Assembly (NCBI GenBank): GCA_004556655.1
Contig: SFGF01000050.1
Span: forward strand, 1-34,598
Direction of reading: 5' to 3'
Length of the DNA stretch: 34,598 nt
Source: Lachnospiraceae bacterium
GTDB lineage: Bacteria; Bacillota; Clostridia; Lachnospirales; Lachnospiraceae
The notes under the pieces are model-generated. The model made no database searches. It was given only the letters and a program-made list of their open reading frames with translations, and was not told the DNA's origin. Positions within the stretch are counted from its first letter, which is position 1. The number at the start of each line of letters is the position of its first letter. A program made the translations under genes and the position numbers. Of the stretch, positions 17,525 through 24,220 are shown one piece after another.

Positions 17525-17571
17525 ATCCTTTATGACACAACTATCATAAAGGATTTTGAAAAAAACGTCAA
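17525..17571 (-). promoter_or_regulatory. ABC-F promoter with overlapping 11-bp palindrome
   Basis: Minus strand -35 TTGACG (17566-17571), 17-base spacer, -10 TATGAT (17543-17548). A perfect inverted repeat, ATCCTTTATGA and TCATAAAGGAT (17525-17535 and 17544-17554, eight-base loop), covers the -10 box and the expected start of transcription. This looks like a repressor operator; as RNA it would be only partly transcribed. It ends 16 bases before the start codon. Confidence 0.7.
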
Positions 17572-17600
17572 CGAAAAGGAGTAAAATACTCTTTTTATTC

Positions 17601-17715
17601 AAGACTCGCTCGCGAGTCTTAGCGCGGAGCGTATATCAGATGGGGGATTGACACCCGCCACTGATACATAATTGCTGCTCAACGCCTACAGCGGGAGTCA
17701 TCCCTCATCTGATAT
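17601..17715. repeat. Hairpin plus long imperfect inverted repeat element
   Basis: A hairpin AAGACTCG-CTCG-CGAGTCTT (17601-17620) is followed by an imperfect inverted repeat: the left arm at 17633-17658 begins ATATCAGATG and ends CACCCGC; the right arm at 17691-17715 begins GCGGGAGTC and ends CATCTGATAT. About 22 of 26 positions pair, with a 32-base loop that contains CTGATAC again. The right arm is also the 3' end of the cytidylate-kinase-like gene, whose stop lies in the loop. It could act as the terminator of that operon or be a dispersed REP-like repeat. Confidence 0.65.
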
Positions 17716-18296
17716 AAATCAGTAATAATATCCACGCACTTATCAATTCCCAGCACTCCACTGTCCAGGGTAATATGATAATTCTGTATCTCTCCCCATT
17801 CCATATTGGTGTAGAAATGATAATATGCTTTTCTCTTCTTATCTTTATCCTGCAGACGTTTTTCCGGAGCTGCCATTGTCTCACCATAAATTTTGACGAT
17901 ACGCTCTGCCCGTTTGTCCGCAGCTGCATGGATAAATACTTTCAGACAGTTATCATGATCTCTGAGAATATAATCTGCACAGCGTCCCACGATCACACAG
18001 GATTCTTTTTCCGCCAGGTCAAGGATAATCTCTCTTTGTATTTTCCAGAGATAATCCTGTACGGAAGTACCATTATAAGAACTTCCGTAGGAAAATGCAT
18101 TGGCCAGCCATCCTCCGTGAGAAGCATACTCGCCTTTTTCAGCAATAAACTCTTTTGCCAGTCCACTTTCCTGAGCAATTTTTTCAATCAGTTCGGAATC
18201 ATAACAGTGAATTCCGAGTTTTGCCGCAACTTCTTTTCCGATGGTTCTTCCGCCGCTTCCAAACTCTCTGCTTATGGTAATAATTCTGTTACTCAT
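17679..18296 (-). CDS. Cytidylate-kinase-like family protein
   Basis: A 205-residue P-loop protein of the Cytidylate_kin2 family: ITISREFGSGGRTIGKEVAAKLG (P-loop at about 10-21) and CVIVGRCADYILRDHDNCLKVFIHA, with KIYGETMAAPEKRLQDKDKKRKAYY as lid. These are found widely in Firmicutes near transporters, and the physiological substrate is unsettled. The start overlaps the MATE stop by four bases. The last ~10 residues (MRDDSRCRR) are encoded by the inverted-repeat element, so the native 3' end may have been replaced. Confidence 0.8.
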   Translation of the reverse strand: MSNRIITISREFGSGGRTIGKEVAAKLGIHCYDSELIEKIAQESGLAKEFIAEKGEYASHGGWLANAFSYGSSYNGTSVQDYLWKIQREIILDLAEKESCVIVGRCADYILRDHDNCLKVFIHAAADKRAERIVKIYGETMAAPEKRLQDKDKKRKAYYHFYTNMEWGEIQNYHITLDSGVLGIDKCVDIITDLYQMRDDSRCRR

Positions 18297-19708
18297 TTTG
18301 TCTTCTCCTTTACTTTATTATCGCTCAATGTTCTATATGTGTATATGATCACAATCACAGAAATAACAAATGTAAGTACATCCGAAACAGGCATGGAATA
18401 TAATACTCCGTCCAACCCAAAGAAAATCGGGAGAATCAGGGCAAATCCGACTCCGAAGACAACCTCACGCACCATAGAAAGCATTGTGGATACAAGTGCT
18501 TTTCCCAGAGACTGCAGATAAATAAAGGTTGCCTTATTGACTGTTGCCAGTATAACCATACAAAGATAAATGCGGAAACATCTCAATGCAAATTTCGTAT
18601 AATATGCGCTTTCGTTTGCCGCACCGAACAGTTTGATCAACTGTCCCGGGAAGAATTCCACGATGATAAATGCTATGGCTCCTACTGCCGCCTCAGCGAT
18701 CAGCAGACGGGTAAAGAGATGTCTTGCTCTGTCTTTTCTTCCTGAACCGATATTATATCCTACGATCGGGATACATCCGGCAGCCATACCTACGGCGATG
18801 GAAATGACGATCTGGAATACTTTCATAACAATACCAACGACTGCCATAGGAATCTGTGCATATTCTTCCTGTCCGAAAATCGGATCCAGCGCACCGTATT
18901 TCCGAATCATACTGTTGATGGCTGCCATAGCTGCCACCAGAGAAATCTGTGACAGGAAACTGCAGATACCCAGCGGCAGATATTTCTTCATCAGTCTTGT
19001 GTGGAACCGGAAACTGCTCTTTTCAATCTTTACCGCTTTCATATGACAGAGATACCAGATTGCCAGAATCGCTGTCAACACCTGTCCTGCCACTGTCGCA
19101 ACAGCTGCACCCATCATGCCCCATTTAAATCCAAAAATGAACACCGGATCCAGGATAATGTTAACGACTGCACCTGCCACTGTGGAAATCATGGCAAATC
19201 TGGGGCTTCCATCAGAACGAATGATCGGATTCAGAGCCTGACCGAACATATAGAATGGAATTCCCAATGTAATATAGAAAAAATATTCTTTGGAATGATG
19301 GAAGGTATCTTCATTTACTCTTCCTCCAAACAGTGTCAGGATCTGATTGGAAAAAATCAGATAAATAGCTGTCAGGATCAAGCTGCAGACAATACACAAA
19401 ATCACTGCACTTCCGATACTTTTATGTGCATTTTCTTTTTCATTGGCACCAAGGCTGATACTTACGAATGCACAGCAGCCGTCACCGATCATCACGGCAA
19501 TTGCCAGTGCCACTACGGTCAGCGGAAATACTACTGTATTCGCTGCATTGCCGTAGGATCCCAGATACGTAGCATTTGCGATAAAGATCTGGTCTACAAT
19601 ATTGTACAAAGCTGCAACTAACAGGGAAATAATACAGGGAACTGCGTATTTCTTCATCAGTTTCCCCAATGGTTCTGTTTCCAGAAAGGAATTTGATTTC
19701 TGATTCAT
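18293..19708 (-). CDS. MATE family efflux transporter
   Basis: A 471-residue MATE exporter with twelve helices in two bundles. MKKYAVPCIISLLVAALYNIVDQIFIANA opens the first, VMIGDGCCAFVSISLGANEKENA follows, and GSDGSPRFAMISTVAGAVVNIILDPVFIFGF matches the conserved Pro/Asp region; the second bundle has IVGYNIGSGRKDRARHLF. It exports cationic drugs or metabolites using Na+ or H+. An ATG at 19723 follows the BMC stop directly, but that ATGGAGGT is the ribosome site for the ATG at 19708, the preferred start. Middle gene of the BMC-MATE-kinase operon. Confidence 0.9.
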   Translation of the reverse strand: MNQKSNSFLETEPLGKLMKKYAVPCIISLLVAALYNIVDQIFIANATYLGSYGNAANTVVFPLTVVALAIAVMIGDGCCAFVSISLGANEKENAHKSIGSAVILCIVCSLILTAIYLIFSNQILTLFGGRVNEDTFHHSKEYFFYITLGIPFYMFGQALNPIIRSDGSPRFAMISTVAGAVVNIILDPVFIFGFKWGMMGAAVATVAGQVLTAILAIWYLCHMKAVKIEKSSFRFHTRLMKKYLPLGICSFLSQISLVAAMAAINSMIRKYGALDPIFGQEEYAQIPMAVVGIVMKVFQIVISIAVGMAAGCIPIVGYNIGSGRKDRARHLFTRLLIAEAAVGAIAFIIVEFFPGQLIKLFGAANESAYYTKFALRCFRIYLCMVILATVNKATFIYLQSLGKALVSTMLSMVREVVFGVGFALILPIFFGLDGVLYSMPVSDVLTFVISVIVIIYTYRTLSDNKVKEKTK

Positions 19709-19723
19709 TTTATTTACCTCCAT

Positions 19724-20032
19724 TTATTTACATATTTCTTTTTTGATTCTCTGCACAGCGGCATCCACCGCTGATACATCGCCCAGTATTCCAAGGCAGG
19801 TCAGATGCTGCGGACAACTTCCCGGAATCTCAAACACTTCTACTCCGGACGCTTTTTGTGCCAGATCACTTGCGTAGATCAGATCACAGACATCACCATG
19901 CAGCAAAGCCAGTGCAGAATGCTCCAAAAATGCTTTCTCCAGTTCTTTTTTCCTGGTTCTTCCCAGAATAATTTCCTTGGTGCCTTCCGAAACGGTCTGC
20001 ATAACCCTAATCTTCATTTCATGCTCTGCCAT
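19724..20032 (-). CDS. Orphan BMC shell-like protein (EutS/PduU type)
   Basis: A 102-residue protein that fits a bacterial microcompartment domain, closest by eye to the circularly permuted EutS/PduU group. IRVMQTVSEGTKEIILGR matches their RIIQEYVPGKQVTLAH start, and ALALLHG...LIYASDLAQKASGVEVFEI...LGILGDVSAVDAAVQRI matches the AxDxAxKAxxV and GDVxxVxxA core. A GSCPQHLTC segment replaces the usual LDRFSG. No other shell or encapsulated enzyme gene is in the window. It is the first gene of an operon with a MATE exporter and a cytidylate-kinase-like protein. It may be a trimeric regulatory or sensor protein rather than a shell tile. ATG follows AAGGAAGGGAG. Confidence 0.65.
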   Translation of the reverse strand: MAEHEMKIRVMQTVSEGTKEIILGRTRKKELEKAFLEHSALALLHGDVCDLIYASDLAQKASGVEVFEIPGSCPQHLTCLGILGDVSAVDAAVQRIKKEICK

Positions 20033-20053
20033 ATTCTCCCTTCCTTTCTACAC

Positions 20054-20112
20054 AAAAAAAGAACGAGCAGTATTCATCAACTGGACTTACGTGACAAACA
20101 CTACTCGTTCTT
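20054..20112 (-). terminator. Leader terminator (candidate attenuator) of the BMC-MATE operon
   Basis: Minus-strand RNA from 20112 to 20059 folds into one continuous 21-bp stem (nine outer pairs AAGAACGAG/CTCGTTCTT, four wobbles further in) with a 12-base loop, and five more T follow (20058-20054). It lies after the promoter at 20143-20171 and before the BMC ribosome site, so most transcripts should stop here unless the stem is prevented. A nine-codon ORF, MNTARSFFV, starts in the loop-side arm (20077) and stops at 20048, but has no good ribosome site. Confidence 0.75.
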
Positions 20113-20142
20113 CTTTATATTATTTTATTTTCGACGTACTCA

Positions 20143-20171
20143 ATGATAACACATTTTTTTTGCTGTGTCAA
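20143..20171 (-). promoter_or_regulatory. Strong sigma-A promoter of the BMC-MATE operon
   Basis: Minus strand: consensus -35 TTGACA (20166-20171), 17-base spacer with an A-run, -10 TATCAT (20143-20148). The predicted leader is about 100 bases and contains the terminator hairpin. Confidence 0.85.
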
Positions 20172-20194
20172 AATACCAAAATTATTTTTTTACG

Positions 20195-20536
20195 CTAAAT
20201 CCCCTTTTTATACAACACAAACGAATACACAATCGGAACAAGTACAGAAACCATAAGGATAGCAACGAGCAGCCAGCCCAACTGTAAAATTCCATTGATA
20301 AGAAAAACAACTCCACTCAAAATCCACAGCCAGGAAGCAAGACGATGCGTCCGATTCCAGTTTTCTTCACTGTCCAATGTCCATGGAATCTTAATTCCAA
20401 CAGTATAGTTTTGTTTTACCTTGTGCATATAATTTCCAAGAATCATAAACACAATCCCGACCATAATATTTACAATCATCCATTTATTTTTTTCATCATT
20501 TTCATTTCCTCCTGTAAGTTCTGTCAGCCAGAGCAT
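20195..20536 (-). pseudogene. SdpI-family membrane protein, apparently frameshifted at its start
   Basis: The frame encodes the SdpI signature MILGNYMHKVKQNYTVGIKIPWTLDSEENWNRTHRLA followed by two helices (LWILSGVVFLINGI, WLLVAILMVSVLVPIVYSFVL); a helix also precedes it. Family members are immunity or signalling membrane proteins. The best ribosome site AGGAGG (20508-20513) is eight bases before an ATGATG (20494-20499) that is out of frame with this sequence. Adding one A to the A7 run at 20487-20493 would give MMKKNKWMIVN and an intact ~101-residue protein. As written, the in-frame ATG at 20536 has no ribosome site. Either a one-base loss, slippage-dependent expression, or a sequencing error. 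Confidence 0.7.
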
Positions 20537-20576
20537 ATTATGACGTCACACTTAAGCGAGTGCGGCGTGAGAAAAG

Positions 20577-20598
20577 CCTCCGATTTTTCGGGGGTTTT
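20577..20598. terminator. Bidirectional hairpin terminator
   Basis: CCTCCGA (20577-20583) pairs with TCGGGGG (20588-20594) around a T4 loop, one wobble; TTTT follows on the plus strand and the A-run to the left gives CTTTTCTC on the minus strand. It would stop minus transcripts from the GIY-YIG remnant before the SdpI-like gene. Confidence 0.6.
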
Positions 20599-20690
20599 TC
20601 TTTATTTGTGCACCAGTTTTTACTCTAATGATAGATTTTCCTGCCTCATAGAGCCACATATTTTTCGTCACAGATAGGTGTTTTTCTATT

Positions 20691-20746
20691 TTTGCACCAA
20701 TTCTTCAAATTTGTCCTGTTCGAGCAAAATCAGAAATTGGTGCAAA
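20691..20746. repeat. 12-bp inverted repeat (TTTGCACCAATT)
   Basis: TTTGCACCAATT (20691-20702) and AATTGGTGCAAA (20735-20746) form a perfect inverted repeat with a 32-base loop. A related GTGCACCAGTT lies at about 20608-20618. They sit between the SdpI-like and GIY-YIG remnants; nothing else coding is seen in 20537-20785. They could be ends of a lost mobile element. Confidence 0.5.
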
Positions 20747-20785
20747 TAAGCATAAGCCACACGGCTTCAAAAACGCTCTAATATA

Positions 20786-21526
20786 TCAGTTATACGAGTC
20801 GTTTTTACGATATGAAATAAATTCGCTCAAAGGTCGGTCTGATTCTGTTCTCCAATACGTTTTTCCGTTACACGCCCCACCACGAATAAAGTTTGCGGCT
20901 CCGGATGGCGTATTGAACGTAATGTCTCGAATAACGACCATTCCATCTTCGCTCAACGAATCAGCGTGCTCTTTTCTTGACTTTCGGATACTACTTTCGT
21001 TTGATGTGATTTTAGGATCTAATATAGACCCCTCAAGAACAACATACTCGCATCCATTTTGAACTTTCATTTTACCATCTGCGACTCCATTTGAAAGATA
21101 AAAAATCTCATCGGTCTCGACAGTATAGTCTCCAAGGTGAGTATTGCTTTTCAGGTGACTAGATTCGGTTTCACTAGAACCTTCCTCGTCTTCCGGAGCG
21201 TTAATCTCCGCAGTATCATCCATTTCAGCAATCAGTTTTAAATAACGAAAGGCTTCTTCCGGCTTTATATTAAAGAACTCGCGGTTCTTACGAATACGCT
21301 TATCTGCTAAATCTGTAAGAATTTTGTGGAGACTTGATTCAATGTAAGAATACTTATTACTCTTTACTGTGGCGTAGATTTCAAATGGTAGCGGCACAGC
21401 AGTATTGTCTAATTCTTTTGAACGAACATCTACGGGCCTAGAGCTTTTCCCAATCTTAACCCAATCCTCTCGAAAACTGGGATTCGTTAAAATATATCCC
21501 GCAAATATAATATATAGAAATGTAAT
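20786..21526 (-). pseudogene. GIY-YIG nuclease/DUF4357 protein without a start codon
   Basis: The frame is open from a TGA at 21527-21529 to a stop at 20786. The upstream part reads GYILTNPSFREDWVKIGKSS then RPVDVRSKELDNTAVPLPFE, continuing FEIYATVKSNKYSYIESSLHKIL and NREFFNIKPEEAFRYL, a GIY-YIG (T5orf172/MUG113-like) nuclease core. The C-terminus VIRDITFNTPSGAANFIRGGACNGKTYWRTE is DUF4357. No ATG, GTG or TTG lies between the TGA and an internal GTG at 21397, which falls within the nuclease domain. GYILTNPSF also lacks the usual GYIYILTNPS spacing by about two codons. So the 5' end has been lost or altered; a protein from the GTG would lack the GIY strand. Confidence 0.75.
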
Positions 21527-21589
21527 TCAGGCGTGCGGTGGTTATGGCGAAAAGGAGCAATCGGTAGATATTTTAGTGGATGCCTGCGA

Positions 21590-21629
21590 AACCTAAAAAT
21601 CTGAATTCCACGCAAACACCTTTTAGGTT
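21590..21629. repeat. 9-bp inverted repeat AACCTAAAA
   Basis: AACCTAAAA (21590-21598) and TTTTAGGTT (21621-21629) with a 22-base loop. It lies upstream of the GIY-YIG remnant and could be a weak hairpin or scar. The rest of 21527-21657 shows no supported gene. Confidence 0.4.
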
Positions 21630-21657
21630 CAAAAGAATAATTCCTTCCCATGGTTAC

Positions 21658-21697
21658 AAAAAATCCTCAGCACCGTTACAGGTGTTGAGGATTTTTT
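21658..21697. terminator. Strong bidirectional terminator
   Basis: AAAAAATCCTCAGCACC (21658-21674) pairs with GGTGTTGAGGATTTTTT (21681-21697) across a six-base loop, one wobble, with T6 on either strand. Confidence 0.85.
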
Positions 21698-21759
21698 CGT
21701 TGCAGAGATTTTTTGTCTTTATTACTATGTCGGCGAATCGAATTAAACCAAGATTGCAA

Positions 21760-21791
21760 CAGAAAAGGCCGCATTACTGCGGCCTTTTCTG
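21760..21791 (-). terminator. Intrinsic terminator of the 23.3-21.8 kb operon
   Basis: CAGAAAAGGCCGCA (21760-21773) and TGCGGCCTTTTCTG (21778-21791) pair perfectly across TTAC; the minus strand has CCTTTTCTG after the GC core. It follows the stop of the 127-residue zinc-ribbon protein by 14 bases. Confidence 0.85.
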
Positions 21792-21805
21792 GATGAACCT
21801 AGTAT

Positions 21806-22189
21806 TCAATTCTTTTTCAGTTCTGCTCCACACTTCGCGCAGAAGACACTGCCGGGTTTTACCTCAGCGCCACATTTGGTGCAAAAAACACCGGTTTGCG
21901 TGGCAGTTGGTTGAGAGGGAGCGGAAGTCTGAAAACGGTCTGCCAGATTACCGGACTGAGGCGTACTTTTTTGACTTCTTTTCGCAAATTGGTTAGCCAC
22001 TGCATCCGTTGCTTTATCAATACCCCGCCCCAGTAAATTCTCAAGGAAGCGAATGATCAGGAAACAGACCACGCTTCCAAGGATTGCAACAATTACGCCA
22101 ATTGGGACGCTTTCCGTATAGGCTCCAGCAGCCATACCAAACAAAATACCTAAGATGATGCCGTTATACGCATAAGTTCTACTTCTCAT
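21806..22189 (-). CDS. Small membrane protein with C-terminal zinc ribbon
   Basis: 127 residues: two helices (IILGILFGMAAGAYT and VPIGVIVAILGSVVCFLIIRFL), a basic linker ending GNLADRFQTS, a Pro/Ser/Thr stretch, and a zinc ribbon FCTKCGAEVKPGSVFCAKCG (two CxxC pairs). With both ends inside, the ribbon is cytoplasmic. Zinc ribbons of this sort usually bind partners, not DNA. Last gene of a four-gene minus-strand operon ending at the 21760 hairpin; ATG follows GGAGGAATAAAA. It shares NLADRF with the 59-residue protein just upstream. Function unknown. Confidence 0.8.
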   Translation of the reverse strand: MRSRTYAYNGIILGILFGMAAGAYTESVPIGVIVAILGSVVCFLIIRFLENLLGRGIDKATDAVANQFAKRSQKSTPQSGNLADRFQTSAPSQPTATQTGVFCTKCGAEVKPGSVFCAKCGAELKKN

Positions 22190-22202
22190 TTTTATTCCTC
22201 CA

Positions 22203-22382
22203 TTATTTGAATCGGTCTGCTAAATTCTGCTTTTCGGATTCCCTATAAGCACCCGATGCTCTGTCTTTCATATCTTTACTTTTATCTGCTGCTTTTGCAA
22301 TTGTGTTATAGACAAGTTTACAAATCACCATAAGCACAGCTACAATTGCGGCAAAAATCGCAAATATTACATAATCGTTCAT
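22203..22382 (-). CDS. 59-residue single-helix membrane protein
   Basis: An ATG at 22382 opens a 59-codon frame with one N-terminal helix (YVIFAIFAAIVAVLMVICKLVY), then a charged tail (KAADKSKDMKDRASGAYRESE) ending KQNLADRFK. GGGAG precedes the ATG, and the stop lies 13 bases before the next start, so it belongs to the operon. The ending matches the GNLADRFQ linker of the neighbouring zinc-ribbon protein, suggesting common origin or a shared interaction motif. Function unknown. Confidence 0.75.
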   Translation of the reverse strand: MNDYVIFAIFAAIVAVLMVICKLVYNTIAKAADKSKDMKDRASGAYRESEKQNLADRFK

Positions 22383-22400
22383 AGAATTTCTCCCGCTTTC

Positions 22401-22868
22401 TTAGAAAATACTACGCTTTGTCGTGATTTCATTCTTGACCGTAGACACTTGAGCATTTGGATCAAGCTGGACGAACATTTTCTCCACCGCGGTAAGGAGC
22501 ATATTCATTTCATTTTCAAAGGAAGGCCTTCCGTATTTTGTTTTCCAGCTATCAAACTCAAAGCGATATACACTGTTTGTATCAGTCTGTTCCACGCAAC
22601 GGATACTTGCACTGAAATATGCACCGGTAAATTTGACGGCTTTTGTATTTCCCTCCAGCGAAGTACCGGTTTTCTTTAAATCCAATGCTTTTAAGGCCGC
22701 GGCATACTCTTCGTTGGGGATAGGACGAATTGTGAAAATCTCCGCATATTCAACAAAATCACTGGCACGCTGGATGATTTTTCCCTGGCCAATCAAGCGC
22801 CCTTTCCACCATGCCGAGAAGCCAATAGCCACAACAATCAGAACGACCGCTGCAATAATTCCACCCAT
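22401..22868 (-). CDS. Single-helix membrane protein of unknown function
   Basis: 155 residues: an N-terminal helix (GGIIAAVVLIVVAIGFSAWW) and a mixed soluble domain (FVEYAEIFTIRPIPNEEYAAALKALDLKK, AVKFTGAYFSASIRCVEQ, VYRFEFDSWKTKYGRPSFENEMNMLL). I recognise no family. Good site CAAGGAGG eight bases before ATG. It follows a lipoprotein gene by 81 bases and precedes the 59-residue protein; probably one envelope operon. Confidence 0.7.
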   Translation of the reverse strand: MGGIIAAVVLIVVAIGFSAWWKGRLIGQGKIIQRASDFVEYAEIFTIRPIPNEEYAAALKALDLKKTGTSLEGNTKAVKFTGAYFSASIRCVEQTDTNSVYRFEFDSWKTKYGRPSFENEMNMLLTAVEKMFVQLDPNAQVSTVKNEITTKRSIF

Positions 22869-22949
22869 AATTTTTTCCTCCTTGTTTTTCCTTTTGTATT
22901 TCTATTTCTGTACCGCCGTTACAAAAGCTGCGGTATCAGTGCTCATTTT

Positions 22950-23345
22950 TTACGATTTTGGCGAGAAGACAGCGGACGGATCTCCGTAGTAGATATATCC
23001 GCTCTTTGCTTTCAGATACACCGTAAGCGTTCCATCATCATTGGGTTCAACGGTAATCTTGTAGGCATTGTTTTTCTCTTTTGCCAGCAAATCGGAAACA
23101 GAACTCTGCCCGCCGGTGATCTCAAGCACATAGCCGTCACCTTTAGCTTTGTATGTACCCGTATAATTCCAGTCCATGTAAAGCGTTACCGTTCCGTCCG
23201 ATTCAAATTCCAGAGCGCTGATGTCAAAGGCATAGCTCTCACATTCATAGTACCCGGACAAGGACGGCAAATCACTGCTACCTCCGCAGGCACTCAGCGA
23301 CAATAACGCGGCAATCGCCAGCAGTAATGCAATCAGTTTTTTCAC
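22950..23345 (-). CDS. Small lipoprotein
   Basis: 131 residues with a lipoprotein signal LLSLSACGG (Cys20). The mature part is a small beta-rich domain with repeated ALEFESDGTVTLYMDWNYTGTYKAKGDGYVLEITGG and PNDDGTLTVYL, similar in style to the lipocalin-like C-terminus of the 868-residue protein (LNADGTMTLRAEDGSWLDYTY). It starts at GTG, six bases after a run of seven G. First gene of the operon ending at 21760. The 245 bases upstream (23346-23590) contain no gene. Confidence 0.75.
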   Translation of the reverse strand: MKKLIALLLAIAALLSLSACGGSSDLPSLSGYYECESYAFDISALEFESDGTVTLYMDWNYTGTYKAKGDGYVLEITGGQSSVSDLLAKEKNNAYKITVEPNDDGTLTVYLKAKSGYIYYGDPSAVFSPKS

Positions 23346-23590
23346 AATTATTCCCCCCCTTTCGTTATTTTTTAAATTCGTTTCCGCCGGTGTTATTGTT
23401 TAGACAAGACGGAAAGCGGACAGTCGTTTCCGCAATGTTAACATTCTGCTCTATTCTTACACGATACAGAGTTTACATAAAATATGGAATTGACTCATCT
23501 CGCTGGGCTTGTTGATCCGGCACACAAATCATATCACTATTTTGTTTGAAAGGCTTTTACTCCGAGTATTCCGGCTTAGCATCAGTTGCT

Positions 23591-24220
23591 TTATTCGGCT
23601 TCGTTTATATGAATCATTACCATCCAGTATTCTTTAATCTGCCATTCCTCGTCGTCCTCATTATAATAAAATTCAATTGGAATGCTTGCCGTAACAGGCT
23701 GAATATCGTCAATCATAGAGAGAATATATTGGAATGAAGCCTCTGCCTCTGCTTCGACCTCCGACACGTCGACAGAAAGATACCTTACGCTTTCTACATA
23801 TTCTTCGATCGCAGCAAAAACTTTTTCGGGAGGGAGAATTGTGACGTCGACAACGAGCCTTGCAGAATCGTTCTTTTTATCGTAGTCAAAGCTGGTTTGA
23901 TCCGTTTCAAACGTCGCACCTTCAAGTATATAATCTGCAACTTTGTTGCAGATACGATAAGCTAAATCGGTCAAATCCCAAGTATAATTATCTTCAAGTT
24001 TCTTGCTTTCATATTCTTGTTCAGGGAACGGATCGTATTTTTCCAAAAAGTCGGGACCATCGTTGCGAAGATAACCCCCCACAAAATATTCTGCCTCTGA
24101 TATACAGGCTTCTTTAATTTCTTCTTCACTCATGTGGTATTTTTTGCAGGCTGTAAGTGAAAGGACGGAAAATACAACTAACATCAAAGCCATAATTTGC
24201 ATAAACTTTTTCATTTTCAT
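23591..24220 (-). CDS. Lipoprotein of unknown function
   Basis: 209 residues starting at the ATG at 24220, seven bases after GCAGGAGG. Signal VLSLTACKK gives lipidated Cys25. The mature part has an acidic helix region (EEEIKEACISEAEYFVGG), DLTDLAYRICNKVADYILEGATFE, and a C-terminal beta segment (PIEFYYNEDDEEWQIKEYWMVMI), as in small DUF-type lipoproteins of Clostridia. The same frame is open upstream to an ATG at 24475, giving 294 residues, but the internal start has the signal peptide and its own ribosome site. It follows the large lipase fusion gene. Confidence 0.8.
   Translation of the reverse strand: MKMKKFMQIMALMLVVFSVLSLTACKKYHMSEEEIKEACISEAEYFVGGYLRNDGPDFLEKYDPFPEQEYESKKLEDNYTWDLTDLAYRICNKVADYILEGATFETDQTSFDYDKKNDSARLVVDVTILPPEKVFAAIEEYVESVRYLSVDVSEVEAEAEASFQYILSMIDDIQPVTASIPIEFYYNEDDEEWQIKEYWMVMIHINEAE

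Noticed and set aside
21405..21596. Plus-strand frame ending IQACGGYGEKEQSVDILVDACET
   Set aside because: The ending looks protein-like but most of the frame is antisense to the GIY-YIG remnant, and there is no start signal.
23505..23545. Possible fifth copy of the regulatory box (minus strand TGATTTGTGTGCC) upstream of the 131-residue lipoprotein
   Set aside because: The ACTACC half is missing, the TTGTGTG is one base out of register, and there is no -10 sequence at the expected distance.
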